38,286 nucleotides of DNA. It comes from Bacillota bacterium. GTDB lineage: Bacteria; Bacillota; Negativicutes; Sporomusales; Sporomusaceae. The stretch is taken from contig JAEWGR010000014.1 in the NCBI GenBank assembly GCA_023388195.1, forward strand, positions 1 to 38,286, in the 5' to 3' direction. The notes under the pieces are model-generated. The model was not told the DNA's origin, searched no databases, and was given only the letters and a program-made list of their open reading frames with translations. Made by a program: the position numbers and the translations under genes. The number at the start of each line of letters is the position of its first letter. Within the stretch, counting starts at the first letter, position 1. Positions 1 through 6,683 of the stretch are shown piece after piece.

Positions 1-6
1 ATCCTG

Positions 7-35
7 TTGACAGATACATTTTGCCATGTTATTAT
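7..35 (+). promoter_or_regulatory. sigma-A promoter of metQ leader
   Basis: TTGACA at 7-12 and TATTAT at 30-35 are separated by exactly 17 bp, matching the vegetative sigma-A consensus closely. Transcription would start near 41-43, just ahead of the SAM riboswitch, so the riboswitch is at the extreme 5' end of the transcript. Confidence 0.8.
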
Positions 36-51
36 AAATTTCGTAAATTAA

Positions 52-156
52 ATATACTCATCAAGAGCTGGCTGAGGGAATGGCCCTATGACGCCGCGGC
101 AACCATCGCAGATGCGAACGGTGCCAATTCCAACAGGATTATATCCTGGCAGATGA
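52..156 (+). ncRNA. SAM-I (S-box) riboswitch
   Basis: The leader contains the conserved S-box blocks in order: ATCAAGAG at 60-67, GAGGGAATGGCCC at 74-86, GATGACGCC-like and GGCAACC at 98-104, GGTGCCAATTCC at 120-131, and a closing AGATGAAG near 151-158. These match the SAM-I riboswitch consensus (AGAGNNGGNNGAGGGA...TGGCCC...GGCAACC...GGTGCNAATTCC). SAM binding is known to favour the downstream terminator and shut off methionine uptake or synthesis genes. The next gene is metQ, which fits. Confidence 0.93.
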
Positions 157-169
157 AGAACTGGACAAC

Positions 170-197
170 AAGCCTCTTCGCACTGCGGAGAGGCTTT
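170..197 (+). terminator. riboswitch-controlled terminator hairpin
   Basis: AAGCCTCT (170-177) and AGAGGCTT (189-196) form an 8-bp stem with an 11-nt loop, followed by a moderately T-rich stretch. It lies between the S-box aptamer and metQ, so it is the likely expression platform: formed when SAM is bound, disrupted when it is not. Confidence 0.75.
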
Positions 198-286
198 AAT
201 TATTTATACGGAGGGAGGACCGGAAGCCACTTCTTTTATCTGCGGTCAACATTCACATTTATATTTTTATCCGGGAGGAATATTGT

Positions 287-1108
287 ATGAAAAAGGTCAC
301 TTTATTACTGATTACAGCCTTATTGGCATTAGCCACGGTTATCGGCGGCTGCGGCGGCAAAGAAACCCCGGCGCCTCAAGCCTCAGAAAAAAAGACGGTT
401 AAGGTGGGCGCTACGGCTGTACCCCATGCCGAGATTCTCAATGTGGTAAAACCAATCCTGGAAAAAGACGGAATTAATCTGGTTATTGTCGAAATGAGCG
501 ACTATGTCCGGCCGAATATTGCCGTGGCCGAGAAGGAACTTGACGCCAATTTCTTCCAGCACATTCCTTACCTGACTAAATTCAGCAGTGAGCGTAAACT
601 GGATTTAACCTATACTGCAGCCGTACATATCGAGCCCATGGGCATTTACTCCAAAAAAGTCAAAAGCCTGAATGACCTGCAAAACGGCTCCCAGGTTGCC
701 ATTCCTAACGATCCTACCAACGGCGGCCGGGCTTTAGCCCTGTTAGACAAAGCCGGTATTATTAAACTGAAAGACGGCGTTGGGATTAATGCCACTGTGA
801 AAGACATTGCCGAAAACCCCAAGAATCTTAAAATCCGCGAACTGGAAGCCCCACAGCTGCCGCGTGCCCTGGACGATGTTGCTTTAGCGGTTATCAACAC
901 CAATTATGCCCTGGAAGCTAAACTGGTCCCTGCCAAAGACGCTCTCTTTATCGAACAGAAAGACTCACCTTATGTCAACGTTTTGACTGTCCGCAAAGGA
1001 GACGAAACCCGGCCGGAGATTCAAAAGCTGACCAAAGCCCTGACCTCGGAAGAGGTTAAAAAATTCATCAACGAAAAATATCAGGGGGCCATTACCCCGG
1101 CATTCTAA
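287..1108 (+). CDS. metQ: Methionine ABC transporter substrate-binding lipoprotein (NlpA/MetQ family)
   Basis: This 273-residue protein captures methionine outside the inner membrane and delivers it to a MetNI-type ABC importer. It has a lipoprotein signal peptide ending in IGGC (lipid-modified Cys about residue 22), then the NlpA/MetQ fold with typical stretches such as VGATAVPHAEIL, EKELDANFFQHIPYL and IPNDPTNGGRALALL. Length matches the family. ATG at 287 follows GGGAGG with 8-nt spacing. The gene is preceded by its own promoter and SAM-I riboswitch and followed by a strong terminator, so it is monocistronic. No metN or metI gene lies in the window, unlike the usual metNIQ arrangement. Methionine as ligand is inferred from the family and the riboswitch. 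Confidence 0.93.
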   Translation: MKKVTLLLITALLALATVIGGCGGKETPAPQASEKKTVKVGATAVPHAEILNVVKPILEKDGINLVIVEMSDYVRPNIAVAEKELDANFFQHIPYLTKFSSERKLDLTYTAAVHIEPMGIYSKKVKSLNDLQNGSQVAIPNDPTNGGRALALLDKAGIIKLKDGVGINATVKDIAENPKNLKIRELEAPQLPRALDDVALAVINTNYALEAKLVPAKDALFIEQKDSPYVNVLTVRKGDETRPEIQKLTKALTSEEVKKFINEKYQGAITPAF

Positions 1109-1117
1109 ATAATATCA

Positions 1118-1166
1118 AAAGAAGGCTTGCACCCTTTCGCAATGAAAGAGGTGCAAGCCTTCTTTT
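1118..1166. terminator. bidirectional terminator between metQ and tetR
   Basis: AAGAAGGCTTGCACC pairs with GGTGCAAGCCTTCTT across a short loop that itself contains CTTTC/GAAAG, with T-runs on both strands. It sits between two convergent genes (metQ ending at 1108, the TetR gene ending at 1175) and can serve both. Confidence 0.88.
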
Positions 1167-1174
1167 TGCTAAAC

Positions 1175-1765
1175 TCAGCGCTCGACAACGCCATAGAGAA
1201 AAATATCGGCAATATTATTGGCATTGGACTCAATGGAATCCTCTGCGGCATCGACAAACCCCTGAAAAACCATCATTACAATAACACTAAACAGCCCATG
1301 GGCCGCTTTATGTACATCACACCGGCGAATAGCCCCCTGTTCAATACCGGCCTGTAAAACCGTTTCCAGTACACCAATGGTATGGACAAACCGTTCCCGG
1401 TATTTTTCGCGCTGGGCCGCAGTAAAATTTGATGCTTCTTCATGCCCCAGGCCGCGCATCTCATGCATAAGCACCCGCCATAGATCGGCATTAGCAACAT
1501 AGAACTCCAGAAATACCTTGATTACTTTTTTAATTTTGATTAACGGCAATTCATCCAGGCCGGCAAGCCGGTTGAGTTCCGCTTCAAATTTTGCGCTGCG
1601 TTCTTTGACCAGGGTATAAAAAAGCTGCTCCTTGCTGGTAAAGTAATTATATACGGTGCCTTTGCCGGTATCGGCCATGGCAATAATCTCATCAACTGTA
1701 GCCCGGTGATACCCCTTACGGGAAAAAACAGTATAGGCGGCATCAAGTATTTGCTGTCGTTTCAT
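1175..1765 (-). CDS. TetR/AcrR-family transcriptional regulator
   Basis: This 196-residue protein has a TetR N-terminal DNA-binding domain: ILDAAYTVFSRKGYHRATVDEIIAMAD then GKGTVYNYFTSKEQLF (residues about 6-52), followed by a divergent all-helical ligand domain. The start ATG is preceded by AGGAGG. It begins 13 bp after the DUF456 gene and is probably co-transcribed with it, so DUF456 is a candidate target or functional partner. No obvious palindromic operator is visible upstream of either gene. The ligand cannot be inferred. Classification is firm, function is not. Confidence 0.85.
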   Translation of the reverse strand: MKRQQILDAAYTVFSRKGYHRATVDEIIAMADTGKGTVYNYFTSKEQLFYTLVKERSAKFEAELNRLAGLDELPLIKIKKVIKVFLEFYVANADLWRVLMHEMRGLGHEEASNFTAAQREKYRERFVHTIGVLETVLQAGIEQGAIRRCDVHKAAHGLFSVIVMMVFQGFVDAAEDSIESNANNIADIFLYGVVER

Positions 1766-1778
1766 ATGGTTCCTCCTG

Positions 1779-2297
1779 TCACCCTGCCCACGTTAGCCTG
1801 GAAATGATCAGCGCCACCATGCCGATGGCTGTCGCTAGTTTGAAGATAAGTCCCAATGCCTGACCGACAACAATACTTTTTGCTACCCGTCCCGCTTTTT
1901 CCCGGTTACCTGTGGCCGCATATTCGGCCAGATAGCCGGCGGTAAAAGAACCGCCGACAGCCCCGGCAATGGACCCCAGACCAGGCATTATCCCGGTGCC
2001 AATTATTCCGCCGGCGATACCGCCGATAAAAGCGGCCAGGATCGCCGTTTTCGTGGCGTTCTCCTTTTTGGCCCCTAATGAGCCGGCAATAAACTCAACC
2101 AACTCTCCGGCCAGCACGGCACCGAACAAAATGAGCAGGACCGTGTTATTCATGTAGGCAAAGGCTTCCAGATAACCATAACCCAGAGCAACGAAAAAAA
2201 TCAGCCAATTCCCGGGTAAGCCGATAATAGTTAAACCAATGCCAATAACAGTCACAACAATAACCAGTAAATTAATGGCTGTTAAACCAGCATCCAA
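1779..2297 (-). CDS. DUF456 family membrane protein
   Basis: This is a small hydrophobic protein of about 172 residues that matches the DUF456 pattern: a first membrane helix with IGLTIIGLPGNWLIF, a loop with GELVEFIAGSLGAKK, then glycine-rich helices (AAFIGGIAGGIIGTGIMPGLG) and a conserved AGYLAEY segment. The frame could open with GTG at 2306, but that codon abuts the AAAAGGAG ribosome site. TTG at 2297 has 8-nt spacing and is preferred. Its molecular function is unknown in the family. It sits 27 bp after purD and 13 bp before the TetR gene, all on the minus strand. Confidence 0.8.
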   Translation of the reverse strand: MDAGLTAINLLVIVVTVIGIGLTIIGLPGNWLIFFVALGYGYLEAFAYMNNTVLLILFGAVLAGELVEFIAGSLGAKKENATKTAILAAFIGGIAGGIIGTGIMPGLGSIAGAVGGSFTAGYLAEYAATGNREKAGRVAKSIVVGQALGLIFKLATAIGMVALIISRLTWAG

Positions 2298-2324
2298 GGT
2301 ATGCACTCCTTTTGCACGCGGCGT

Positions 2325-3596
2325 TTACTTCCGGTTGAATGCCCGGTGAGCAATATCTTTCCGGTACTGCATACCGGCAAACGTTATCTCGGGCACAGCC
2401 TGGTAGACCTTAGCCACCGCCGCCTGAATATCCCCGGCTACCGCAGTCACCCCCAGCACCCGGCCGCCATTTGTTACAATCCGGCCATCGTTGGCGGCTG
2501 TGCCGGCATGAAAGACCAGCGCCCCCCGGGCCTGGGCCTGCTCAAGGCCATCGATGGGATCACCTTTAGTATAGCTGCCAGGATACCCTTCAGCCGCCAG
2601 TACCACACACACGGCGGCTCTGTTATCCCAGTCAATCGTGATGTCTGCCAGCCGGCCGTCGACGCAGGCCTCCATAACAGCAACCAGATCACTGTTTAAT
2701 AGCGGCAATACAACCTGGGTTTCCGGATCGCCAAACCTGGCATTAAATTCAATGACCTTGGGACCTTGTTCAGTAATCATTAAGCCGGCATACAAACAGC
2801 CTTTATAGATTATACCTTCCTGACGCAGGCCATCTACCACCCGCTGCAGCACATCCCGCGTTACCTGCGCCCGCACAGCCTCGGTAACTACCGGCGCCGG
2901 CGCATAGGTGCCCATACCGCCGGTATTAGGCCCCTGATCATTATCAAATATCCGCTTATGATCCTGGGCTGCGATCATGGGCGCCACGGTAAACCCATCA
3001 GTAAAGGCCAGCAGGGAAGCTTCCTCCCCCTCCAGGTATTCTTCAATAACCACCAGGTTGCCGGCACTGCCAAAGGCCTTATCTTCCATAATCATAGTCA
3101 CTGCCGCCACAGCTTCTTCCACCGTCATGGCGACAACAACGCCCTTGCCGGCTGCCAGGCCGTCAGCTTTTACCACAATCGGCGCGCCCTGCGCCTGGAT
3201 GTAGGCGATGGCCTTCGCCGCATCGTCAAAGGCGGCCGAAGCCGCAGCCGGAATATCATATTTATGCATAATCGCTTTGGCGAAAGCTTTGGAACCTTCT
3301 AATTGTGCTGCTTGCCGGGATGGGCCGAATGCTTTGAGATTAAGAGCGGTAAAATGGTCGACAAGACCGTTGGCCAAAGGCAGTTCAGGCCCGACTACGG
3401 TTAAATCGATGTTATGGGCCAGGGCAAATCTGCCTAAGGCTTCATTATCCGTTATATCAAGCGCCACACACTCTGCCAGCGAAGCCAGGCCGGGATTCCC
3501 CGGCACGCAGTATAGCTTCTCCACCCGGGGACTTTGTTTCAGTTTCCAGGCTAAAGCGTGTTCACGCCCGCCGCCGCCAATAAGTAAAATATTCAA
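2325..3596 (-). CDS. purD: Phosphoribosylamine-glycine ligase (GAR synthetase)
   Basis: PurD catalyses ATP-dependent ligation of glycine to 5-phosphoribosylamine, the second step of de novo purine synthesis in the cytosol. The 423-residue product shows the N-terminal LLIGGGGREHALAWKL signature, the ATP-grasp domain (APIVVKADGLAAGKGVVVA, EEYLEGEEASL) and the family motif NTGGMGTYAPAP plus EFNARFGDPETQ. The frame could open with GTG at 3605, but GGAGG lies only 2 nt from it. TTG at 3596 is well spaced and gives the canonical start MNILLIGGGG, so it was chosen. purD is usually in a pur operon. Here it is detached, downstream of glnS and an ElyC-like gene. Confidence 0.95.
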   Translation of the reverse strand: MNILLIGGGGREHALAWKLKQSPRVEKLYCVPGNPGLASLAECVALDITDNEALGRFALAHNIDLTVVGPELPLANGLVDHFTALNLKAFGPSRQAAQLEGSKAFAKAIMHKYDIPAAASAAFDDAAKAIAYIQAQGAPIVVKADGLAAGKGVVVAMTVEEAVAAVTMIMEDKAFGSAGNLVVIEEYLEGEEASLLAFTDGFTVAPMIAAQDHKRIFDNDQGPNTGGMGTYAPAPVVTEAVRAQVTRDVLQRVVDGLRQEGIIYKGCLYAGLMITEQGPKVIEFNARFGDPETQVVLPLLNSDLVAVMEACVDGRLADITIDWDNRAAVCVVLAAEGYPGSYTKGDPIDGLEQAQARGALVFHAGTAANDGRIVTNGGRVLGVTAVAGDIQAAVAKVYQAVPEITFAGMQYRKDIAHRAFNRK

Positions 3597-3618
3597 AAAT
3601 ACCACTCCTCCGAATTCA

Positions 3619-4371
3619 TTAAAACCAGTTAACGGCCATCAGGCCGAGATACTCTTTGACAGCCAGCTGCGAATTATAGAAGGCATCTGCCCGCGGCCAC
3701 AGCTGATACCATTCGAAAACAAACCTTGTATTTGTTTGATAATCAGTGGGATAAGGCACCACCGGCACCTGGTATTTAGTGAACTGCGCCACAGACCGCT
3801 CCATATGGAAGGCCGACGTCACCAGGATCGGGCTTGTAAACCCCCTGTCAGCCAAAATTCCCGCCGTATATTTGGCATTATCGGCGGTATTAAGGCTCTG
3901 GCCTTCGACAATAATTTTATCGGCGGCAATCCCCAGTCCTTGCAGAATATGGCTGGCAATCTCTGCCTCCTTGCCGGTATTGGCAAAAACCTGGCCGCCG
4001 GAGATAATGACAGGCGCCCCGGTTAGATAGTGCAATTGCGCTGCTGTCAGCAGCCGGTTGGCAGCAAAACCTGTCAAATGCCCCTGGCCATGAACATTAG
4101 GGGTATCTGCCGTCGCCCCGCCCCCCAGCATCACAATAACATCCCCGCTGACGTGCGGCGGCGGCTGGTAACGGCTTTCCAGCGACCGCATCAGCCAATC
4201 ACCGGCCAAGGGCGTGGAGATCAGGTACAACAGGCCGGTAATTACTGCCAGCGCCCCTGCCCCCTGCCGCCGGTGCCGGAACAGCCACAGGCAAAGTATT
4301 GTCAGCAGGGCGATAAAGAGACCGGGCGGCAGGAGAAAGGTTATATACAGGAACTTAATCAATACCAACAC
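3619..4371 (-). CDS. YdcF/ElyC-like DUF218 membrane protein
   Basis: Two N-terminal membrane helices (LYITFLLPPGLFIALLTI and AGALAVITGLLYLISTPLA) are followed by a DUF218 domain: DVIVMLGGGA, ANRLLTAAQLHYLTGAPVIISGG, EAEIASHILQGLGI, EGQSLNTADNA and LVTSAFHMERSVAQF. The layout matches E. coli ElyC, which acts in envelope biogenesis at the lipid-carrier level, so a similar role is likely but unproven. The frame is open back to 4431, but that ATG lies inside a hairpin downstream of glnS. GTG at 4371, 8 nt after GGGGA, is preferred and gives about 250 residues. It lies between glnS and purD on the same strand. Confidence 0.8.
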   Translation of the reverse strand: MLVLIKFLYITFLLPPGLFIALLTILCLWLFRHRRQGAGALAVITGLLYLISTPLAGDWLMRSLESRYQPPPHVSGDVIVMLGGGATADTPNVHGQGHLTGFAANRLLTAAQLHYLTGAPVIISGGQVFANTGKEAEIASHILQGLGIAADKIIVEGQSLNTADNAKYTAGILADRGFTSPILVTSAFHMERSVAQFTKYQVPVVPYPTDYQTNTRFVFEWYQLWPRADAFYNSQLAVKEYLGLMAVNWF

Positions 4372-4399
4372 GGAAACATTCCCCGCTTCGCAGATGGCA

Positions 4400-4440
4400 G
4401 AAAGACTTTTACCGGCATGGCTGCCAGGCAAAAGTCTTTC
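4400..4440 (-). terminator. hairpin after glnS
   Basis: GAAAGACTTTT (4400-4410) and AAAAGTCTTTC (4430-4440) form a perfect 11-bp stem 7 bp downstream of the glnS stop. There is no long T-run after it, so it may be a weak terminator or an mRNA-processing/stabilising hairpin that sets glnS apart from the downstream genes. Confidence 0.5.
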
Positions 4441-4446
4441 GTGCTG

Positions 4447-6168
4447 TTATTTCTTGTCAAGCTTAGCCCAGGAGTCTTTTAAGGATATAATCCGGTTAAA
4501 TACCGGCTTGCCTGGGGTTGAATCCCGGTCTACGGCAAAATAACCGTTGCGCAAAAACTGAAACCGGCTGCCTACCGGCGCCATGGTAATGCTTGGCTCC
4601 ACAAGACAATCAACCAGTGTTTCCAGCGAGTTAGGGTTGAGCTTATCCACAAAATCCTTGGCCTCTGTGCCTTCGTCTTCCTGGTCTTGCTGGCTTGTCA
4701 GCAAATAATCGTACAGGCGAACCTCGGCCTTGCCGGCTTGTGCCGCCGACACCCAGTGCAATACGCCTTTAACCTTGCGGTTGGCCGTCCCGCTGCCACT
4801 CCGGGTATCAGGATCATAGGTACAATGTACGGCTACAATTTCGCCGGTTTGCTCATCTTTTACCACCTGTTCACACTTTATAATGTAAGCATGCTTAAGC
4901 CGGACTTCCGTTCCCGGTGCCAGGCGGAAAAATTTTTTCGGCGGGTTTTCCATAAAATCGTCTTGCTCAATATATATTTCCCGGGAAAACGGGATTGTCC
5001 GTGTGCCCATCTCCGGGTTTTCCGGATTATTTTCCGCAATAAGGTCTTCCACTTGCCCGGCCGGATAATTGTCAATAATAAGCTTCAAGGGTTTCAGTAC
5101 AGCCATAACCCGGCTGGCCTTCCCATTGAGATCTTCTCTAATGCAATGCTCCAGTAAGGCTACATCCACCGTACTGTTGCTTTTGGCAACGCCAATCCGG
5201 TCACAGAAATCGCGGATGGATTCCGGCGTAAAGCCCCGCCGCCGCAAACCGGAAATCGTGGGCATCCGCGGGTCGTCCCAGCCACTGACATAACCCTCTT
5301 CCACAAGCCGCCGCAGATAGCGCTTGCTCATAATTGTGTTGGTAAGATTTAGCCTGGCAAACTCAATCTGCTGGCACTGATAAATGCCTAATGCCGCCAG
5401 TGTCCAGTCATACAACGGGCGGTGATCTTCAAATTCAAGTGTACAAATTGAGTGCGTCACACCTTCAATGGAGTCCGAGATAGGGTGGGCGTAATCATAC
5501 ATAGGGTAGATGCACCAGCTATCGCCGGTCCGGTGGTGTTTAACGCGAATAATGCGGTAAAGAACAGGGTCGCGCATGTTGAGGTTCGGAGAGGACATAT
5601 CAATTTTTGCCCGCAATACCCGGCTGCCTTCAGCAAATTCGCCGGCCTTCATTTTCTCAAACAGTTCCAGGTTTTCGGCTACCGTCCGGCCCCGGTAAGG
5701 GCTTTCTGTGCCAGGCTCAGTCAAGGTGCCGCGATATTGGCGCATCTCTTCGGCCGATAAATCACAGACATAGGCATTGCCCTTTTTAATGAGCTCCACT
5801 GTATATTGATAAATTTTCTCAAAATAATCGGAGGCATAATATTTGCGGTCATCCCAGTCAAAGCCCAGCCACTTTACATCGTCCTGAATGGAGTCCACAT
5901 ATTCGACATCTTCTTTGGTCGGGTTGGTATCATCAAAACGCAGATTGCATTTGCCGCCATATTTCAGGGCTAGTCCAAAGTTCAGGCAAATTGACTTGGC
6001 ATGGCCGATATGCAGATAGCCGTTCGGTTCCGGCGGAAAGCGGGTGTGAACCCGGCTGTCATATTTCCCTGTCTTTATATCTTCATTGATGATCACTTCA
6101 ATAAAATTAGCAGGCATAGCAGGATTGGCTACAGGCTCTTTATCCATATGATCAGTTTCAGTGTTCAT
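4447..6168 (-). CDS. glnS: Glutaminyl-tRNA synthetase
   Basis: GlnRS charges tRNA-Gln with glutamine in the cytosol. The 573-residue class I enzyme shows HIGH at residues 53-56 within PPEPNGYLHIGHAK, the signature LRFDDTNP, the KMSKS-equivalent IMSKR at 279-283, and two C-terminal beta-barrel anticodon-binding domains. Length is close to E. coli GlnRS (about 554). ATG at 6168 follows GGAGG. Many Firmicutes lack GlnRS and make Gln-tRNA by the GatCAB transamidation route. A direct GlnRS, a family thought to have entered bacteria from eukaryotes, is therefore informative about lineage. It is the first gene of the minus-strand run. Confidence 0.96.
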   Translation of the reverse strand: MNTETDHMDKEPVANPAMPANFIEVIINEDIKTGKYDSRVHTRFPPEPNGYLHIGHAKSICLNFGLALKYGGKCNLRFDDTNPTKEDVEYVDSIQDDVKWLGFDWDDRKYYASDYFEKIYQYTVELIKKGNAYVCDLSAEEMRQYRGTLTEPGTESPYRGRTVAENLELFEKMKAGEFAEGSRVLRAKIDMSSPNLNMRDPVLYRIIRVKHHRTGDSWCIYPMYDYAHPISDSIEGVTHSICTLEFEDHRPLYDWTLAALGIYQCQQIEFARLNLTNTIMSKRYLRRLVEEGYVSGWDDPRMPTISGLRRRGFTPESIRDFCDRIGVAKSNSTVDVALLEHCIREDLNGKASRVMAVLKPLKLIIDNYPAGQVEDLIAENNPENPEMGTRTIPFSREIYIEQDDFMENPPKKFFRLAPGTEVRLKHAYIIKCEQVVKDEQTGEIVAVHCTYDPDTRSGSGTANRKVKGVLHWVSAAQAGKAEVRLYDYLLTSQQDQEDEGTEAKDFVDKLNPNSLETLVDCLVEPSITMAPVGSRFQFLRNGYFAVDRDSTPGKPVFNRIISLKDSWAKLDKK

Positions 6169-6210
6169 GCAAATCCTCCTTAGGGTATGTCCATTATATT
6201 ATATCCTTAT

Positions 6211-6238
6211 ATTATACAACATTCCTGCCTTTTCCAAA
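6211..6238 (-). promoter_or_regulatory. candidate promoter of glnS
   Basis: On the minus strand TTTGGA (6233-6238) and TATAAT (6211-6216) are separated by 16 bp, about 40 bp before the glnS start. The -10 is perfect and the -35 is poor. A second TATAAT-like block lies slightly downstream, so the exact start site is uncertain. Confidence 0.5.
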
Positions 6239-6240
6239 AG

Positions 6241-6600
6241 CAAGTACAGCTATTTATTAATATTTTTTTGTAAGAAAAACTGCTGAAGTGATCCTTTGGC
6301 TTTGCAAAGGTCAGTTAATCGGGAAGGGAAGGGCAGCGTCTTACTTTTGTCATCGCCACAAAAGTAAGCAAAAAGTCTAGGCCCAGAGCCTCCAAAAGCT
6401 GAAAAGCCAGACGATATTCCTAAAATCCGCAAACTCGCTACGCTCAAACAGTGCGAATTTCTTAACGGAATACCGCCCGGCTTTTCTCCTGCGGAACGCT
6501 TTTTCCGGCAATGGCCGCCGGGTTGCCGGGGTTACGGGGGCTCAGTAAGATAAGACTCGGCTTGTGCCCAAATCCCCTCAGGGTATAGGCGTTATTATGT
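6241..6600. other. non-coding stretch with hairpins, possible dispersed intergenic repeat
   Basis: The 515-bp gap between glnS and the chemoreceptor gene holds no convincing gene. It contains CCTTTG/CAAAGG (6293-6310) and a perfect 11-bp inverted repeat CTTACTTTTGT/ACAAAAGTAAG with a 7-nt spacer (6340-6368), followed by CAAAAAG. Further GC-rich segments follow (about 6465-6545). The ACTTTTGT...ACAAAAGT block resembles intergenic sequences seen in multiple copies in some bacterial genomes, but copy number cannot be judged from one window. A 65-codon minus-strand frame runs through the hairpin and looks incidental. Confidence 0.4.
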
Positions 6601-6632
6601 CCACGGACCTTATTTATATATTCTGTAGATCC

Positions 6633-6668
6633 AAAAAGACCTAACAGCCATAGCAGTTAGGTCTTTTT
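6633..6668. terminator. terminator of chemoreceptor gene
   Basis: AAAAAGACCTAAC and GTTAGGTCTTTTT form a perfect 13-bp stem with a 10-nt loop. A T-run follows on the minus strand immediately after the chemoreceptor gene (ending at 6684). The symmetric A/T ends allow it to work in both directions. Confidence 0.92.
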
Positions 6669-6683
6669 GCTGATTTTTTTCTC

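Noticed and set aside
21..290. 89-codon plus-strand frame before metQ
   Set aside because: It runs straight through the SAM-I riboswitch and terminator and has no ribosome site; the conserved RNA explains the sequence.
1766..2324. Search for a TetR operator around the DUF456/TetR pair
   Set aside because: No convincing palindrome was found, unlike the second TetR gene.
3208..4026. 272-codon plus-strand frame opposite purD and the ElyC-like gene
   Set aside because: It is antisense to two well-supported genes, has low-complexity composition and no recognisable domain; high GC gives long shadow frames.
6250..6447. 65-codon minus-strand frame in the non-coding stretch
   Set aside because: It passes through a perfect inverted repeat, has no ribosome site and no known domain; kept only as part of the hairpin region.
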